Of a stretch of DNA of 64,000 nt, positions 9,058 through 19,719 are shown piece by piece. Each line of letters begins with the position of its first letter. The first letter of the stretch is position 1. This DNA is from Mesorhizobium sp. (GTDB lineage: Bacteria; Pseudomonadota; Alphaproteobacteria; Rhizobiales; Rhizobiaceae), in assembly GCA_004963905.1 (NCBI GenBank), contig SUGL01000003.1, positions 1 through 64,000 on the forward strand, read 5' to 3'. A program made the position numbers and the translations under genes. The notes beneath the pieces were generated by a model that had not been told where the DNA came from, searched no databases, and saw only the letters and a list, made by a program, of their open reading frames with translations.

Positions 9058-10563
9058 TCAGTTCGCCGCCGCTGTCTGCGCGGAATTGATGGATGCGGTG
9101 ACGTTGGTGACAAGCGCTTTGACGGAAGCCGCCGTCGCGTCGAAGACCGGCGCCGGATAGACGCCGTAGAAGATGACCAGCACCACCAGCGGATAAACGA
9201 TCGCCTTCTCGCGCGTCGACAGATCCAAGAGGTTCTTCAGACTTTCCTTGGTCAGCGCACCGAAGATCACGCGACGGTAGAGCCAGAGCGCGTAAGCCGC
9301 CGAAAGGATGACGCCGGTGGCGGAGAAGAAGGCCACCCAGGTGTTGACCCGGAACACGCCGAGCATGGTCAGGAACTCGCCGATGAAGCCGCTGGTTCCC
9401 GGCAGGCCGACATTGGCCAGGGTGAAGATCATGAACACGGTGGCGTATTTCGGCATGTTGTTGACCAAGCCGCCATAGGCGTCGATCTCGCGCGTGTGCA
9501 TGCGGTCGTAGATGACGCCGACGCACAGGAACAGCGCGCCCGAGACGAGGCCGTGGCTGAGCATCTGGAAGATGGCGCCCTGCACGCCTTCCTGGTTCAT
9601 CGCGAAGATGCCCATGGTGACGAAGCCCATATGGGCGACCGAGGAATAGGCGATCAGCTTCTTCATGTCCTCCTGCATCAGCGCCACCAGCGAGGTGTAG
9701 ATGATGGCGACGACGGAGAGCGTGAAGATCAGCGGCGCGAACATCTCCGACGCCTGCGGGAACATCGGCAGCGAGAAGCGCAGGAAGCCGTATCCGCCCA
9801 TCTTCAACAGGATGGCAGCCAGGATGACCGAGCCGGCCGTCGGCGCCTCGACATGCGCGTCGGGCAGCCAGGTGTGCACCGGCCACATCGGCATCTTCAC
9901 CGCGAAGGAGGCGAAGAAGGCGAGCCACAGCCAGGTCTGCATGTTGGCCGGGAAGCTGTGCGTCAAGAGCGTGGTGATGTCGGTCGTGCCCGATTGGAAG
10001 AACATCGCCATGATGGCGAGCAGCATCAGCACCGAGCCGGCCAGCGTATAGAGGAAGAACTTGAACGAGGCATAGACGCGCCGCTTGCCGCCCCAGACGC
10101 CGATGATGATGAACATCGGGATCAGGCCGCCCTCGAAGAAAACGTAGAACAGCACGATGTCGAGCGCGCAGAACACGCCGATCATCAGCGTCTCGAGGAT
10201 CAGGAAGGCGATCATATAAGCCTTGACCCGCTTCTCGATCGCGTCCCACGAGGCCAGGATGCTGAGCGGCATCAGGAAAGTGGTCAGGATGACGAACAGC
10301 ATCGAGATGCCGTCGACGCCCATGTGGTAGGAAATGCCTGAATCCAGCCAGGCGTGCTTCTCGACGAACTGGAAGCCGGCCTGCGAGTTGTCGAAGCCCT
10401 TCCAGATGAACAGCGAGACCACGAAGGTGAACGCGGTCGTGATGAAGGCGATCGAGCGGATGTTGCGCCGCGCGTTTTCGCTGTCGTCGCTGATCGGCAG
10501 AATGAGCAGAACACCAACCAGCGGCAGGAAGGTGACCAGCGAGAGGATTGGCCAGTCGGTCAT
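9058..10563 (-). CDS. nuoM: NADH-quinone oxidoreductase subunit M
   Basis: Second antiporter-like subunit of complex I, 501 residues. Conserved parts include [20 protein letters not shown] and [17 protein letters not shown], which hold the proton-path lysines and histidines, and [14 protein letters not shown] with the conserved glutamate of helix 5. The ATG shares one base with the nuoL stop (TGATG). Its length is standard. Confidence 0.96.
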   Translation of the reverse strand: MTDWPILSLVTFLPLVGVLLILPISDDSENARRNIRSIAFITTAFTFVVSLFIWKGFDNSQAGFQFVEKHAWLDSGISYHMGVDGISMLFVILTTFLMPLSILASWDAIEKRVKAYMIAFLILETLMIGVFCALDIVLFYVFFEGGLIPMFIIIGVWGGKRRVYASFKFFLYTLAGSVLMLLAIMAMFFQSGTTDITTLLTHSFPANMQTWLWLAFFASFAVKMPMWPVHTWLPDAHVEAPTAGSVILAAILLKMGGYGFLRFSLPMFPQASEMFAPLIFTLSVVAIIYTSLVALMQEDMKKLIAYSSVAHMGFVTMGIFAMNQEGVQGAIFQMLSHGLVSGALFLCVGVIYDRMHTREIDAYGGLVNNMPKYATVFMIFTLANVGLPGTSGFIGEFLTMLGVFRVNTWVAFFSATGVILSAAYALWLYRRVIFGALTKESLKNLLDLSTREKAIVYPLVVLVIFYGVYPAPVFDATAASVKALVTNVTASINSAQTAAAN

Positions 10564-12551
10564 CAGAGCATCATCCAGGTGACGAGAGCGGCCACGCCGA
10601 TCAGCATGGCGAATGCATAGTGATAGAGATAACCGGTCTGCAGCTTGACGACCCGGTTGGTGACGTCGACGACGCGCGCCGAGATGCCGTCGGGGCCGAG
10701 CCCGTCGATGATGGCGCCGTCACCGGTCTTCCACAGGAACCGGCCGAGGCGCTTCGCCGGCCGCACGAACAGGAAGTCGTAGAGCTCGTCGAAGTACCAT
10801 TTGTTGAGCAGGAAGCCGTAGAGCAGGCGATGGTTAGCGGCGACGCTTCGCGGCAGTTCCGGTGAGCGGATGTAGAACTTCCAGGCGACCGCCAGGCCGA
10901 TCAGCATGGCGACGAAGGGCGCCAGTTCCACCCACAGCGGCAGTTCGTGGATCTCGTGCAGGATGTGGTTCTCCGGCAGCGTGAACAGCGACGCCTTCCA
11001 GAACTCGGCATAGCCCTCGCCGATGAAGGCGCCGTGGAAGATGATGCCGGCAAACAGCGCGCCGGCGGCCAGCACATAGAGCGGCACCAGCATCACCGGC
11101 GGCGATTCATGGACGTGGTGCATGACCTCGTGGCTGGCGCGCGGCTCGCCGTGGAAGGTCATGAAGATCAGCCGCCAGGAATAGAAGCTGGTGAAGCAGG
11201 CGGCGATCACGAGCAGCACGAAGGCGAAGCCCGCGACCGCGTTGTGGCTGGCGAAGGACGTCGCGATGATGGCGTCCTTCGAGAAGAAGCCGGCGGTGCC
11301 GATCACGGTCGCCGGGATGCCGACGCCGGTCAGCGCCAGCGTGCCGACCACCATCATCCAGTAGGTCTTCGGGATGAGCGTCCTCAAGCCTCCCATCTTG
11401 CGCATGTCCTGCTCGTCGGAGACGGCGTGGATGACCGAGCCCGAGCCGAGGAAGAGCAGCGCCTTGAAGAAAGCGTGCGTGAACAGGTGGAAGATCGCCG
11501 CGCCATAGGCGCCGACACCGAGCGCCACGAACATGTAGCCGAGCTGCGAGCAGGTCGAATAGGCGATGACGCGTTTGATGTCGTTCTGGACCAAGCCGAC
11601 GGTCGCCGCGAAGAAGGCCGTGAAGGCGCCGATGAAGGTGACGACGGTGAGCGCCGAATGCGACAGCTCGAACAGCGGCGAAAGCCTCGCAAGCATGAAC
11701 ACGCCGGCCGTCACCATGGTCGCGGCATGGATCAGCGCCGAGACGGGCGTCGGGCCTTCCATGGCGTCGGGCAGCCAGGTGTGCAGCGGCACCTGCGCCG
11801 ACTTGCCCATGGCGCCCATGAAGAGCAACAGGCAGACCACCGTCAGTGCCGTGTGCTTGTCGAGCGCATGGCCGAGGAAGGTGAGCACGGCGGCCCCTTC
11901 CGGCGCGCCTTCGGCCGGAAGGAAGGAGGCCGCATTGGCAAAGACGGTGCCGAGATTGACCGAGCCGAACAGCACGAAAACGCCGAAGATACCGAGCGCG
12001 AAGCCGAAGTCGCCGACACGGTTGACGACGAAAGCCTTGATCGCGGCGGCGTTGGCGGACGGCTTCTTGTACCAGAAGCCGATCAGCAGGTAGGAGGCGA
12101 GGCCGACACCTTCCCAGCCGAAGAACATCTGCACCAGGTTGTCGGCCGTCACCAGCATCAGCATCGCGAAGGTGAACAGCGACAGGTAGGCGAAGAAGCG
12201 CGGCCGGTCGGGATCGTGGTGCATGTAGCCGATCGAATAGATATGGACCAGCGCCGACACCGTGTTGACGACGACCAGCATCACGACCGTGAGCGTATCG
12301 ATCCTCAGCGCCCAGGCGGCATCGAGACCCCCGGCCTGGATCCAGCGCAGCACCGGCACGGTGAACACCTCGCCATGGCCGAAGCCGACGGTGAAGAAGG
12401 CGATCCACGACAGCACCCCCGAGATCACCAGGAAGCCGGAGGTTATGTATTCGGATGCCTTGGCGCCGAGCGAATTGCCGAACAGGCCGACAATCAGGAA
12501 GCCGAGCAGCGGAAGGAAGACGATGGCCTGGTACATGGTGGTTCCCGTCAA
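10563..12551 (-). CDS. nuoL: NADH-quinone oxidoreductase subunit L
   Basis: Distal antiporter-like subunit of complex I, 662 residues. It has the [20 protein letters not shown] and [17 protein letters not shown] signatures, [17 protein letters not shown], and a C-terminal extension that would form the lateral helix running along the membrane arm. The start overlaps nuoK by 4 bases. Confidence 0.96.
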   Translation of the reverse strand: MTGTTMYQAIVFLPLLGFLIVGLFGNSLGAKASEYITSGFLVISGVLSWIAFFTVGFGHGEVFTVPVLRWIQAGGLDAAWALRIDTLTVVMLVVVNTVSALVHIYSIGYMHHDPDRPRFFAYLSLFTFAMLMLVTADNLVQMFFGWEGVGLASYLLIGFWYKKPSANAAAIKAFVVNRVGDFGFALGIFGVFVLFGSVNLGTVFANAASFLPAEGAPEGAAVLTFLGHALDKHTALTVVCLLLFMGAMGKSAQVPLHTWLPDAMEGPTPVSALIHAATMVTAGVFMLARLSPLFELSHSALTVVTFIGAFTAFFAATVGLVQNDIKRVIAYSTCSQLGYMFVALGVGAYGAAIFHLFTHAFFKALLFLGSGSVIHAVSDEQDMRKMGGLRTLIPKTYWMMVVGTLALTGVGIPATVIGTAGFFSKDAIIATSFASHNAVAGFAFVLLVIAACFTSFYSWRLIFMTFHGEPRASHEVMHHVHESPPVMLVPLYVLAAGALFAGIIFHGAFIGEGYAEFWKASLFTLPENHILHEIHELPLWVELAPFVAMLIGLAVAWKFYIRSPELPRSVAANHRLLYGFLLNKWYFDELYDFLFVRPAKRLGRFLWKTGDGAIIDGLGPDGISARVVDVTNRVVKLQTGYLYHYAFAMLIGVAALVTWMML

Positions 12552-12856
12552 CCCTTCATCTGGTTCACGTCTTCGACCGCGATCGAGCCGCGGTTGCGGA
12601 AGAAGACGACAAGGATGGCAAGTCCGATCGCGGCCTCGGCCGCGGCGACCGTCAGCACGAACAGGGCGAAGACCTGTCCGACGAGGTCGTGCAGCGCCGC
12701 CGAGAAGGCGACGAAGTTGATGTTGACCGCGAGCAGGATCAGCTCGATCGACATCAGGATGACGATGATGTTGCGGCGGTTCAAGAAGATGCCGAACACG
12801 CCGAGCGTGAACAGGATCGCCGATACGGTCAGATAATGCGCGATGCCGACGACCAT
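12548..12856 (-). CDS. nuoK: NADH-quinone oxidoreductase subunit K
   Basis: Small membrane subunit with three helices, 102 residues. The two glutamates essential in the E. coli protein are visible in [10 protein letters not shown] and [12 protein letters not shown]. The gap to nuoJ is 1 base and the overlap with nuoL is 4 bases. Confidence 0.95.
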   Translation of the reverse strand: MVVGIAHYLTVSAILFTLGVFGIFLNRRNIIVILMSIELILLAVNINFVAFSAALHDLVGQVFALFVLTVAAAEAAIGLAILVVFFRNRGSIAVEDVNQMKG

Positions 12857-12857
12857 C

Positions 12858-13478
12858 TCAGATACCCTCGCCCGACTTGACCTTGCGGATTTCCATGCCC
12901 GTGGCCGGCGTGCGGCCGACCTGGGCGGCGATCGACTGCCGCTTGACGCCTTCCTTGTGGCGCAGCGTCAGGACGATGGCGCCGATCATGGCGACCAGGA
13001 GCACGAGGCCGGCGATCTGGAAGTAATAGAGGTAGTCCGTATAGAGGATGTCGCCGAGCGCGGCCGTATTCGAGCGTGCGGCGAGATCCGGCGTCTGTTT
13101 CGCGACCGTGGAGGCGAGCTGCGGCGCGAAGCTGTAGCCGCCTAGCACGACGATCAGCTCAGCCGCCAGGATAAGCCCGACCAGCGCGCCGATCGGCGCG
13201 TATTGCAGCGCGCCCTGCTTCATCTCGGCGAAGTCGACGTCGAGCATCATGACGACGAACAGGAACAGCACCATCACCGCGCCGACATAGACCACGAGCA
13301 GGATCAGGGCCAGGAATTCGGCCCCCGTCAGCAGGAACAGCCCGGCAGCGTTGAAGAAGGTGAGGATCAGGAACAGCACCGAATGCACGGGGTTGCGCGA
13401 CGAAATGACCATGAAGGCCGACGCCACGGCGATAAAGGCGAAGAGGTAGAAAAAGACCGCCTCTAATCCACTCAGCAT
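12858..13478 (-). CDS. nuoJ: NADH-quinone oxidoreductase subunit J
   Basis: Membrane subunit of the complex I E-channel region, 206 residues, with five predicted helices. The conserved stretch [17 protein letters not shown] is present. The start at 13478 lies just after a GGGGTACCCC sequence. Unlike the other nuo genes, it is preceded by a 231-base gap that holds a large palindromic repeat, so nuoJ-nuoN may differ in expression from nuoA-nuoI. Confidence 0.95.
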   Translation of the reverse strand: MLSGLEAVFFYLFAFIAVASAFMVISSRNPVHSVLFLILTFFNAAGLFLLTGAEFLALILLVVYVGAVMVLFLFVVMMLDVDFAEMKQGALQYAPIGALVGLILAAELIVVLGGYSFAPQLASTVAKQTPDLAARSNTAALGDILYTDYLYYFQIAGLVLLVAMIGAIVLTLRHKEGVKRQSIAAQVGRTPATGMEIRKVKSGEGI

Positions 13479-13577
13479 GGGGTACCCCCGGGTTCCAAAT
13501 TCCGACTCCGACCCGCCTCCGGTTCGAAACCGCGTGTTCCTTAGACGGACGACGTTGCGCCGTCCACTTTCTTGTTC

Positions 13578-13701
13578 CTTCTCCCCGTTTACGGGGAGAA
13601 GGTGGCCCGAAGGGCCGGATGAGGGGTAACGCCAAGTTTCCAGAAGCTAGCGCCGCCCCTCATCTGCCTGCCGGCATCTTCTCCCCGTAAACGGGGAGAA
13701 G
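13578..13701. repeat. Two-arm palindromic repeat inside the nuo operon (nuoI-nuoJ gap)
   Basis: Both ends carry CTTCTCCCCGTNNACGGGGAGAAG hairpins (13578-13601 and 13678-13701). The left arm continues with GTGGCCCGAAGGGCCGGATGAGGGG (about 13602-13626), and the right arm with GCCCCTCATCTGCCTGCCGGCAT (about 13655-13677). The left arm shares GTGGCCCGAAGGGCCGG with the element inside cobN at 27639-27782, and the right arm matches ATG-CCGGCAGG-CAGA-GGGG parts of the elements at 28607 and 31393. This is the untranslated member of that superfamily. Confidence 0.85.
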
Positions 13702-13709
13702 CACGCTAA

Positions 13710-14201
13710 TCACCTATACGGCGCGTCCAGCGCGATGTTGCGCGCCAGTTCCCGCTCCCAGCGATCGCCGTTCGCGAGCAGCTTTTCCTTGTTGTAGTAG
13801 AGCTCCTCGCGCGTCTCGGTCGCGAATTCGAAATTCGGCCCCTCGACGATGGCGTCGACCGGGCAGGCTTCCTGGCAGAAACCGCAATAGATGCACTTCA
13901 CCATGTCGATGTCGTAGCGCACCGTGCGGCGCGTGCCGTCGTTGCGGCGCGGGCCGGCCTCGATGGTGATCGCCTGCGCCGGGCAGATCGCTTCGCAGAG
14001 CTTGCAGGCGATGCAGCGTTCCTCGCCGTTGGGGTAGCGGCGCAGCGCATGCTCGCCGCGGAAGCGCGGGCTGGTCGGACCCTTCTCGTGCGGATAGTTG
14101 ATCGTCTCCTTCGGCGCCACGAACTGGCGCATCGACAGGAAGAAGGCGCTGACGAAATCCTTGAGCAGCAGGGCCTTTGCGGCTTGCGTTAGTGCGCCCA
14201 T
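13710..14201 (-). CDS. nuoI: NADH-quinone oxidoreductase subunit I
   Basis: Peripheral-arm subunit carrying the two [4Fe-4S] clusters N6a and N6b, 163 residues. The ferredoxin motifs [12 protein letters not shown] and [12 protein letters not shown] are complete. The start overlaps the end of the small membrane protein gene by 13 bases. Confidence 0.96.
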   Translation of the reverse strand: MGALTQAAKALLLKDFVSAFFLSMRQFVAPKETINYPHEKGPTSPRFRGEHALRRYPNGEERCIACKLCEAICPAQAITIEAGPRRNDGTRRTVRYDIDMVKCIYCGFCQEACPVDAIVEGPNFEFATETREELYYNKEKLLANGDRWERELARNIALDAPYR

Positions 14202-14446
14202 TCGCCTCTCCCAAACATTGCCAATGCAACGACCGCGAACATAACGCCCAATATGAGAGGTAACGCCATAAAGTAGCCCTTGAGGAAGTGCTCGTGCATT
14301 TGCTTTTCCCCAACAGAGAGGGGAACACCAAACAGATTATTTTGCCTATTCTGGTACCGCGCCAATGGGGACATAGAGCGTGACGCAAGCAACCCCAACA
14401 GCACGCCAAAGGCGCCGCCTAGCCCCAAGACTACCAAATCGCCCAT
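14189..14446 (-). CDS. Unrecognised 85-residue two-helix membrane protein in the nuo operon
   Basis: I do not recognise a family. The predicted protein starts [14 protein letters not shown] and has two hydrophobic segments (about 3-22 and 59-79) joined by a polar loop with [12 protein letters not shown] and [12 protein letters not shown]. Its ATG shares one base with the nuoH stop (TGATG), and its end overlaps nuoI by 13 bases, so it is tightly built into the operon and probably translated. The DNA is visibly richer in A+T than its neighbours, which may point to later acquisition. A complex I accessory or assembly role is a guess from position only. Confidence 0.68.
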   Translation of the reverse strand: MGDLVVLGLGGAFGVLLGLLASRSMSPLARYQNRQNNLFGVPLSVGEKQMHEHFLKGYFMALPLILGVMFAVVALAMFGRGEWAH

Positions 14447-15489
14447 CACGCGAACCCCGTGATCTTGAGGAAGGCCGCGGTGGCGACGACCATGAAGAGC
14501 GAAATCGGCAGGAAGACCTTCCAGCCCAGCCGCATCAGCTGGTCGTAGCGGTAGCGCGGCACGAACGCCTTCACCATCGAGAACATGAAGAACACCAGGC
14601 AGACCTTGAGCACGAACCAGATCAAGCCTGGCACCCAGGTGAAAGGCGCGAAATCGAACGGTGGCAGCCAGCCGCCAAGGAAGAGGATGGTGGCCAACGC
14701 GCACATCAGCACGACGGCGACGTACTCGCCCAGGAAGAAGAGCAGGAACGGCGTCGACGAGTATTCAACCATGTGGCCGGCGACCAGTTCCGATTCCGCC
14801 TCGACGAGGTCGAAGGGAGGACGGTTCGTCTCCGCCAGCGCCGAGATGAAGAACACGATGAACATCGGGAATAGCGACAGCCAGTGCCAGTCGAGGAAGG
14901 TGTTGGGCAGGCCGAGCCTGGTGCCGAGGCCGTCCTGCTGCGAGAGCACGATGTCGGAGAGGTCGAGCGAGCCGACGGTGAGCAGCACGGTGACGATGAC
15001 GAAGCCGATCGAGACTTCGTAGGACACCATCTGCGCGGCCGAGCGCAGCGCGCCGAGGAACGGATATTTCGAATTGGACGCCCAGCCGCCCATGATCACG
15101 CCATAGACCTCGAGCGAGGAGATGGCGAAGACATAGAGGATGCCGACATTGATGTTGGCGATCGCCCAGCCCTGATTGACCGGAATGACGGCCCAGGCCG
15201 AGATTGCGAGCACCGCCGAAACCAGCGGCGCCAGCAGGAAGACGCCCTTGTTGGCACCGGACGGGATCACCGGCTCCTTGAACACGAACTTCAACAGGTC
15301 GGCGAAGGCCTGCAGCGTGCCCCAGGGGCCGACGACGTTCGGGCCGCGGCGCAGCTGCACCGCCGCCCAAATCTTGCGGTCGGCGTAGAGCACATAAGCC
15401 ACGAAGATCAGAAGAACGACGATCAGCACCACCGACTTCAACAGGATCAGCAGCGCCGGCAGCACGTAGAAGGAGAAGAAGGTATCCAT
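14446..15489 (-). CDS. nuoH: NADH-quinone oxidoreductase subunit H
   Basis: Membrane subunit at the quinone-binding junction, 347 residues. Conserved features are [22 protein letters not shown], the [22 protein letters not shown] loop that lines the quinone chamber, and ALFFLGEY-like FFLGEYVAV. The start at 15489 is 2 bases after the nuoG stop. The stop shares a base with the start of the small membrane protein gene. Confidence 0.96.
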   Translation of the reverse strand: MDTFFSFYVLPALLILLKSVVLIVVLLIFVAYVLYADRKIWAAVQLRRGPNVVGPWGTLQAFADLLKFVFKEPVIPSGANKGVFLLAPLVSAVLAISAWAVIPVNQGWAIANINVGILYVFAISSLEVYGVIMGGWASNSKYPFLGALRSAAQMVSYEVSIGFVIVTVLLTVGSLDLSDIVLSQQDGLGTRLGLPNTFLDWHWLSLFPMFIVFFISALAETNRPPFDLVEAESELVAGHMVEYSSTPFLLFFLGEYVAVVLMCALATILFLGGWLPPFDFAPFTWVPGLIWFVLKVCLVFFMFSMVKAFVPRYRYDQLMRLGWKVFLPISLFMVVATAAFLKITGFA

Positions 15490-15491
15490 GC

Positions 15492-17573
15492 TTATTCCGC
15501 CGCCTGCTTGAAGCCGCTCTTGGCTAGCGCCGAGCATTCGGCCATCACGGCCGAGGCCCGCGCGATCGGGTTGGTCAGATAGAAATCCTTCACCGGCGAG
15601 GTGAAGGCGCCCTTGTTCAAGCGTCCGCCGAGCTTCGCCGCCCTGGCGATGTCTTCGGCGCTGCCGGCCAGAACCTGGTCGATGCGGGCGAGATGCGGAT
15701 GTTCGCCATAGAGCTTGGCACGCAGCTGCGCCAGCGAATCGAACGGCAGCTTCTTGCCGAGCACGTCGGAAAGCGCCCTGAGAATCGCCCAGTCCTCGCG
15801 CGCCTCGCCAGGGGCGAAGCCGGCGCGGTTGGTCTGCTGCACGCGCCCTTCCGTGTTGACATAGGTGCCGGACTTTTCTGTGTAAGCCGCAGCCGGCAGG
15901 ATGACGTTGGCGCGATGCGCGCCGGCGTCGCCATGCGTGCCGATATAGACGACGAAGGCGTTGCCGGTCTTGGCCATGTCGATCTCGTCGGCGCCGAGCA
16001 GGAACAGCAGGTCCGTCTCGCCGAGCATGCCGGCAACGTTCTTGCCGCCCTCGCCCGGCACGAAGCCGACGTCGAGCCCGCCGACTCGGGCCGCGGCGTT
16101 GTGCAGCACCGCAAAGCCGTTCCAATCGGCCGTGACGGCATTGACGGCAACGGCGAGTTTGGCCGCCTGGCCGAGCACCGCCGCGCCGTCCGAGCGCGCC
16201 AGGGCGCCCTGGCCGACGATGATCAGCGGATGCGCCGCATTCTTCAGCACTTCGAAGAACTTGCCGTTGCCGTCGGCCAGATCCTTCAAGGATTCAGGGC
16301 CGGCGCCGATGAGCTCGTAGTCATAGCGCGTGTCGCCGATCTCGCCGATGACGCCGACCGGCAGGTTGCCGACGCGCCAGCGCTTGCGAATGCGGGCGTT
16401 GAGCACCGAGGCCTCGAAGCGCGGGTTGGCGCCGACGATCAGCACCGCATCGGCCTGCTCGATGCCTTCGATGGTCGGATTGAAGATGTAGCTGGCGCGG
16501 CCGAGCGACGGGTCGAGTGCTGCGCCGTCCTGGCGGCAGTCGATGTTCTTGGAGCCGAGCGCCGCCATCAGAAGCTTGAGCGCATAGATCTCCTCGACCG
16601 CGGCGAGGTCGCCGGCAATGGCGCCGATGCGCTCGGGCGCGGCCTTCGACACCTCGTCCCTGATCGCCGCGAAGGCTTCCGCCCAGCTTGCCGGGACGAG
16701 CTTGCCATCTTTACGCACATAGGGGCGATCGAGGCGCTGCGTGCGCAAGCCGTCCCAGATGAAGCGGGTCTTGTCGGAGATCCACTCCTCGTTGACCGCC
16801 TCGTTGACGCGCGGCAGGATGCGCATCACCTCGCGGCCCCGCGAGTCGACGCGGATCGCCGAGCCGACGGCGTCCATGACGTCGATCGATTCCGTCTTGG
16901 TCAGTTCCCACGGCCGCGCCTGGAAGGCGAACGGCTTGGAGGTCAGCGCGCCGACCGGGCACAGGTCGATGACGTTGCCCTGCAGCTCCGACGTCATCGC
17001 CTGTTCGAGATAGGTGGTGATCTCGGCATCCTCGCCGCGGCCGATCAGGCCGAGCTCGGAAATGCCGGCGACCTCGGTGGTGAAGCGGACGCAGCGCGTG
17101 CAATGGATGCAGCGGTTCATCACCGTCTTGACCAGCGGGCCGATATACTTGTCTTCGACCGCGCGCTTGTTCTCGTGATAGCGCGAAGAATCGACGCCGA
17201 ACGCCATCGCCTGATCCTGCAGGTCGCATTCGCCGCCCTGGTCGCAGATCGGGCAATCCAGCGGATGGTTGATCAGCAGGAACTCCATCACGCCTTCGCG
17301 GGCCTTCTTGACCATCGGCGTGTTGGTGAAGATCTCAGGCGGCTCGCCATTCGGGCCGGGGCGCAGGTCGCGCACGCCCATGGCGCAGGAGGCCTGCGGC
17401 TTGGGCGGGCCGCCCTTCACCTCGATCAGGCACATGCGGCAATTGCCGGCGATCGACAGCCGCTCGTGGAAGCAGAAGCGCGGCACTTCCGCGCCGGCGT
17501 CCTCGGCCGCCTGCAGCAGCGTGTAGTGGTCGGGTACCGTGATCTCTTTCCCGTCGACCTTGAGCTTTGCCAT
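15492..17573 (-). CDS. nuoG: NADH-quinone oxidoreductase subunit G
   Basis: Largest peripheral subunit, 693 residues from [10 protein letters not shown]. The N-terminal ferredoxin-like domain carries [15 protein letters not shown] for the [2Fe-2S] cluster. It is followed by the H-x3-C-type motif and [13 protein letters not shown], and by [10 protein letters not shown] for [4Fe-4S] clusters. The C-terminal half is the degenerate molybdopterin-oxidoreductase domain that does not bind molybdenum in complex I. The start at 17573 is chosen over one 10 codons upstream because it matches the family. A 71-base gap separates it from the H3TH gene upstream. Confidence 0.95.
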   Translation of the reverse strand: MAKLKVDGKEITVPDHYTLLQAAEDAGAEVPRFCFHERLSIAGNCRMCLIEVKGGPPKPQASCAMGVRDLRPGPNGEPPEIFTNTPMVKKAREGVMEFLLINHPLDCPICDQGGECDLQDQAMAFGVDSSRYHENKRAVEDKYIGPLVKTVMNRCIHCTRCVRFTTEVAGISELGLIGRGEDAEITTYLEQAMTSELQGNVIDLCPVGALTSKPFAFQARPWELTKTESIDVMDAVGSAIRVDSRGREVMRILPRVNEAVNEEWISDKTRFIWDGLRTQRLDRPYVRKDGKLVPASWAEAFAAIRDEVSKAAPERIGAIAGDLAAVEEIYALKLLMAALGSKNIDCRQDGAALDPSLGRASYIFNPTIEGIEQADAVLIVGANPRFEASVLNARIRKRWRVGNLPVGVIGEIGDTRYDYELIGAGPESLKDLADGNGKFFEVLKNAAHPLIIVGQGALARSDGAAVLGQAAKLAVAVNAVTADWNGFAVLHNAAARVGGLDVGFVPGEGGKNVAGMLGETDLLFLLGADEIDMAKTGNAFVVYIGTHGDAGAHRANVILPAAAYTEKSGTYVNTEGRVQQTNRAGFAPGEAREDWAILRALSDVLGKKLPFDSLAQLRAKLYGEHPHLARIDQVLAGSAEDIARAAKLGGRLNKGAFTSPVKDFYLTNPIARASAVMAECSALAKSGFKQAAE

Positions 17574-17644
17574 TCGCCTCGAACCCTCGCGGATTTCCCG
17601 CAATCTGTCTTTCCGGGCGCGACTGGTGCGCCCGGCATTTCATC

Positions 17645-18328
17645 TCACTGCTTTGCGGCCAGCGCCGCCGCCTGACCGGTCCAGTCGTCGCGGCCGATGC
17701 GGCCGGCGAGCGACAGGTAATCCTCGACCCAGGCGATCTCTTCCGACGTCCAGGCAGCGATCTGGCCATAAGTCCAGATGCCAAGACCGTTCAGCACTTT
17801 CTCCAGCTTCGGCCCGATGCCAGAGATCGCCTTCAGGTCGGAAGGCTTCCCCGGCTTGTCGATCGCCTTGGGCTGCCTGAAATCCTCCGGCATCAGCCCG
17901 GTCGCGGCCGTTCCGGCAACCGTGTCGGCACCTGCCGTGTCGAGCGCCTTCTCGGTGGCGTTGGCCGCGATGTCGGTCATGTCCCTGGCAAAGGTCTGCG
18001 CATCAGCGATCAGCGTCTCCGTCGCCTTGCGCGCCTTGGACGAATTGTTGGCGGCTTCGGTCCGCGCCTCGAGATCGTCGAGGAACGGCTGGAGCATGCG
18101 CTGCGAAGCTTCGACCGCGCCGGAGAGCGCGCCCATCCAGACGCCCAGGGCCTGATTGGCAAATCCGATGCCCAGCGCCGACATCGCGGCCGCGCCCGCG
18201 ACGGGATGCGCCATGAGGTTGACGGCGCTGGCCATCTCCCTCGGCATCATCTTGGTCAGGTCCTGGTTCATCTTCTCGAGTTCGTCCCAATAAGGCATCA
18301 GCGGGTAGGTTATCGAATACGGCGCCAT
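17645..18328 (-). CDS. Phasin-like protein with C-terminal H3TH/helix-hairpin-helix domain (nuo operon accessory)
   Basis: A 227-residue soluble protein. The N-terminal part (about 1-125) is helical and phasin-like. The C-terminal 65 residues (LKAISGIGPKLEKVLNGLG, then Y-Q-A-W, WVEDYL, GRIGRDDW) form the COG3743-type domain, described as a predicted helix-3-turn-helix nuclease-like fold. The same domain ends NuoE in this operon. The start MAPYSITYP (18328) is chosen because CAGGAG lies 6 bases upstream; the ATG 6 bases earlier abuts that site. It lies between nuoF and nuoG. Its function is not known; an accessory or assembly role in complex I is inference. Confidence 0.85.
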   Translation of the reverse strand: MAPYSITYPLMPYWDELEKMNQDLTKMMPREMASAVNLMAHPVAGAAAMSALGIGFANQALGVWMGALSGAVEASQRMLQPFLDDLEARTEAANNSSKARKATETLIADAQTFARDMTDIAANATEKALDTAGADTVAGTAATGLMPEDFRQPKAIDKPGKPSDLKAISGIGPKLEKVLNGLGIWTYGQIAAWTSEEIAWVEDYLSLAGRIGRDDWTGQAAALAAKQ

Positions 18329-18404
18329 AGACATCTCCTGGTCGTTTCTTCGTACGCCCCGCCCCAGCTTTTCCGTCCCGGGCAAATGCCCGCCTTCACA
18401 AATA

Positions 18405-19709
18405 CTATTCCGCCGCCACCATCACCGGCTCGACCCGGTGCGCGTTGCGCGAAAACTCGTCGATGCGGCGTTCCACCTCGCCGCGGAAGTGCCGCATCAA
18501 GCCCTGGATCGGCCAGGCCGCCGCGTCGCCCAGCGCGCAGATCGTGTGGCCTTCGACCTGCTTGGTGACGTCGAGCAGCATGTCGATCTCGCGCTTCTGC
18601 GCTTCGCCGCGCACCAGCCGCTCCATCACCCGCCACATCCAGCCGGTGCCTTCGCGGCACGGCGTGCACTGGCCGCAGCTCTCATGCTTGTAGAAGTAGG
18701 AAAGCCTGGCGATCGCCTTCACGACATCGGTCGACTTGTCCATGACGATGACTGCCGCCGTGCCGAGGCCGGACTTGAGGTCGCGCAGCGCGTCGAAATC
18801 CATCGGCGCGTCCATGATCTGCTCGGCCGGCACCAGCGGCACCGAGGCGCCGCCGGGTATGACCGCCAGCAGATTGTCCCAGCCGCCGCGGATGCCGCCG
18901 CAATGCGTCTCGATCAGCTCGCGGAACGGGATCGACATCGCCTCTTCGACGGTGCACGGGTTGTTGACGTGGCCGGAGACGCAAAACAACTTGGTGCCGG
19001 CATTGTTCGGCCGGCCGAAGGACGAGAACCACGCAGCGCCCCGGCGCAGGATGGTCGGCGCCACGGCGATCGATTCGACATTGTTGACCGTCGTCGGGCA
19101 GCCGTAGAGGCCGACATTGGCCGGGAATGGCGGCTTCAGCCGCGGCTGGCCCTTCTTGCCTTCGAGGCTTTCGAGCAGCGCCGTTTCTTCGCCGCAGATA
19201 TAGGCGCCGGCGCCATGGTGCATGTAGACGTCGAAGTCGTAGCCGGACGTGTTGTTCTTGCCGATGAGCTTCGCCGCATAGGCCTCGTCGATGGCGCGCT
19301 GCAGCGCCTCGCGCTCGCGGATGAACTCGCCGCGCACATAGATGTAGGCGGCAATCGCGCCCATGGCGAAGCCGGCGACCAGCGCGCCCTCGACCAGCGT
19401 GTGCGGATCGTTGCGCAGGATATCGCGGTCCTTGCAGGTGCCAGGCTCGGATTCGTCGGCGTTGATGACCAGATAGGCCGGCCTGCCGTCGCTTTGCTTG
19501 GGCATGAACGACCATTTCAGGCCGGTCGGGAAACCGGCGCCGCCGCGGCCGCGCAGGCCGCTCGCCTTCATCTCGTTGACGATCCAGTCGCGTCCCTTGG
19601 CGATGAGGCCCGGCGTGTCGTCCCAGATGCCGCGCGCCTGCGCTCCGGCCAGCGACTTGTCGAAGAGGCCGTAGATGTTGGTGAAGATGCGGTCTTTGTC
19701 CTGGAGCAT
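18405..19709 (-). CDS. nuoF: NADH-quinone oxidoreductase subunit F
   Basis: Subunit that binds NADH and FMN and takes the hydride, 434 residues. The glycine-rich FMN/NADH region [18 protein letters not shown], the [17 protein letters not shown] segment, and the C-terminal [4Fe-4S] (N3) motif [11 protein letters not shown] are intact. It follows nuoE after 10 bases. Confidence 0.96.
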   Translation of the reverse strand: MLQDKDRIFTNIYGLFDKSLAGAQARGIWDDTPGLIAKGRDWIVNEMKASGLRGRGGAGFPTGLKWSFMPKQSDGRPAYLVINADESEPGTCKDRDILRNDPHTLVEGALVAGFAMGAIAAYIYVRGEFIREREALQRAIDEAYAAKLIGKNNTSGYDFDVYMHHGAGAYICGEETALLESLEGKKGQPRLKPPFPANVGLYGCPTTVNNVESIAVAPTILRRGAAWFSSFGRPNNAGTKLFCVSGHVNNPCTVEEAMSIPFRELIETHCGGIRGGWDNLLAVIPGGASVPLVPAEQIMDAPMDFDALRDLKSGLGTAAVIVMDKSTDVVKAIARLSYFYKHESCGQCTPCREGTGWMWRVMERLVRGEAQKREIDMLLDVTKQVEGHTICALGDAAAWPIQGLMRHFRGEVERRIDEFSRNAHRVEPVMVAAE

Positions 19710-19719
19710 TTCTCGTCCC

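Noticed and set aside
8986..10341. Long plus-strand open frame (451 codons) opposite nuoM/nuoN
   Set aside because: Antisense to certain nuo genes; composition is Arg/His/Asp-rich as expected for the shadow of membrane-protein codons.
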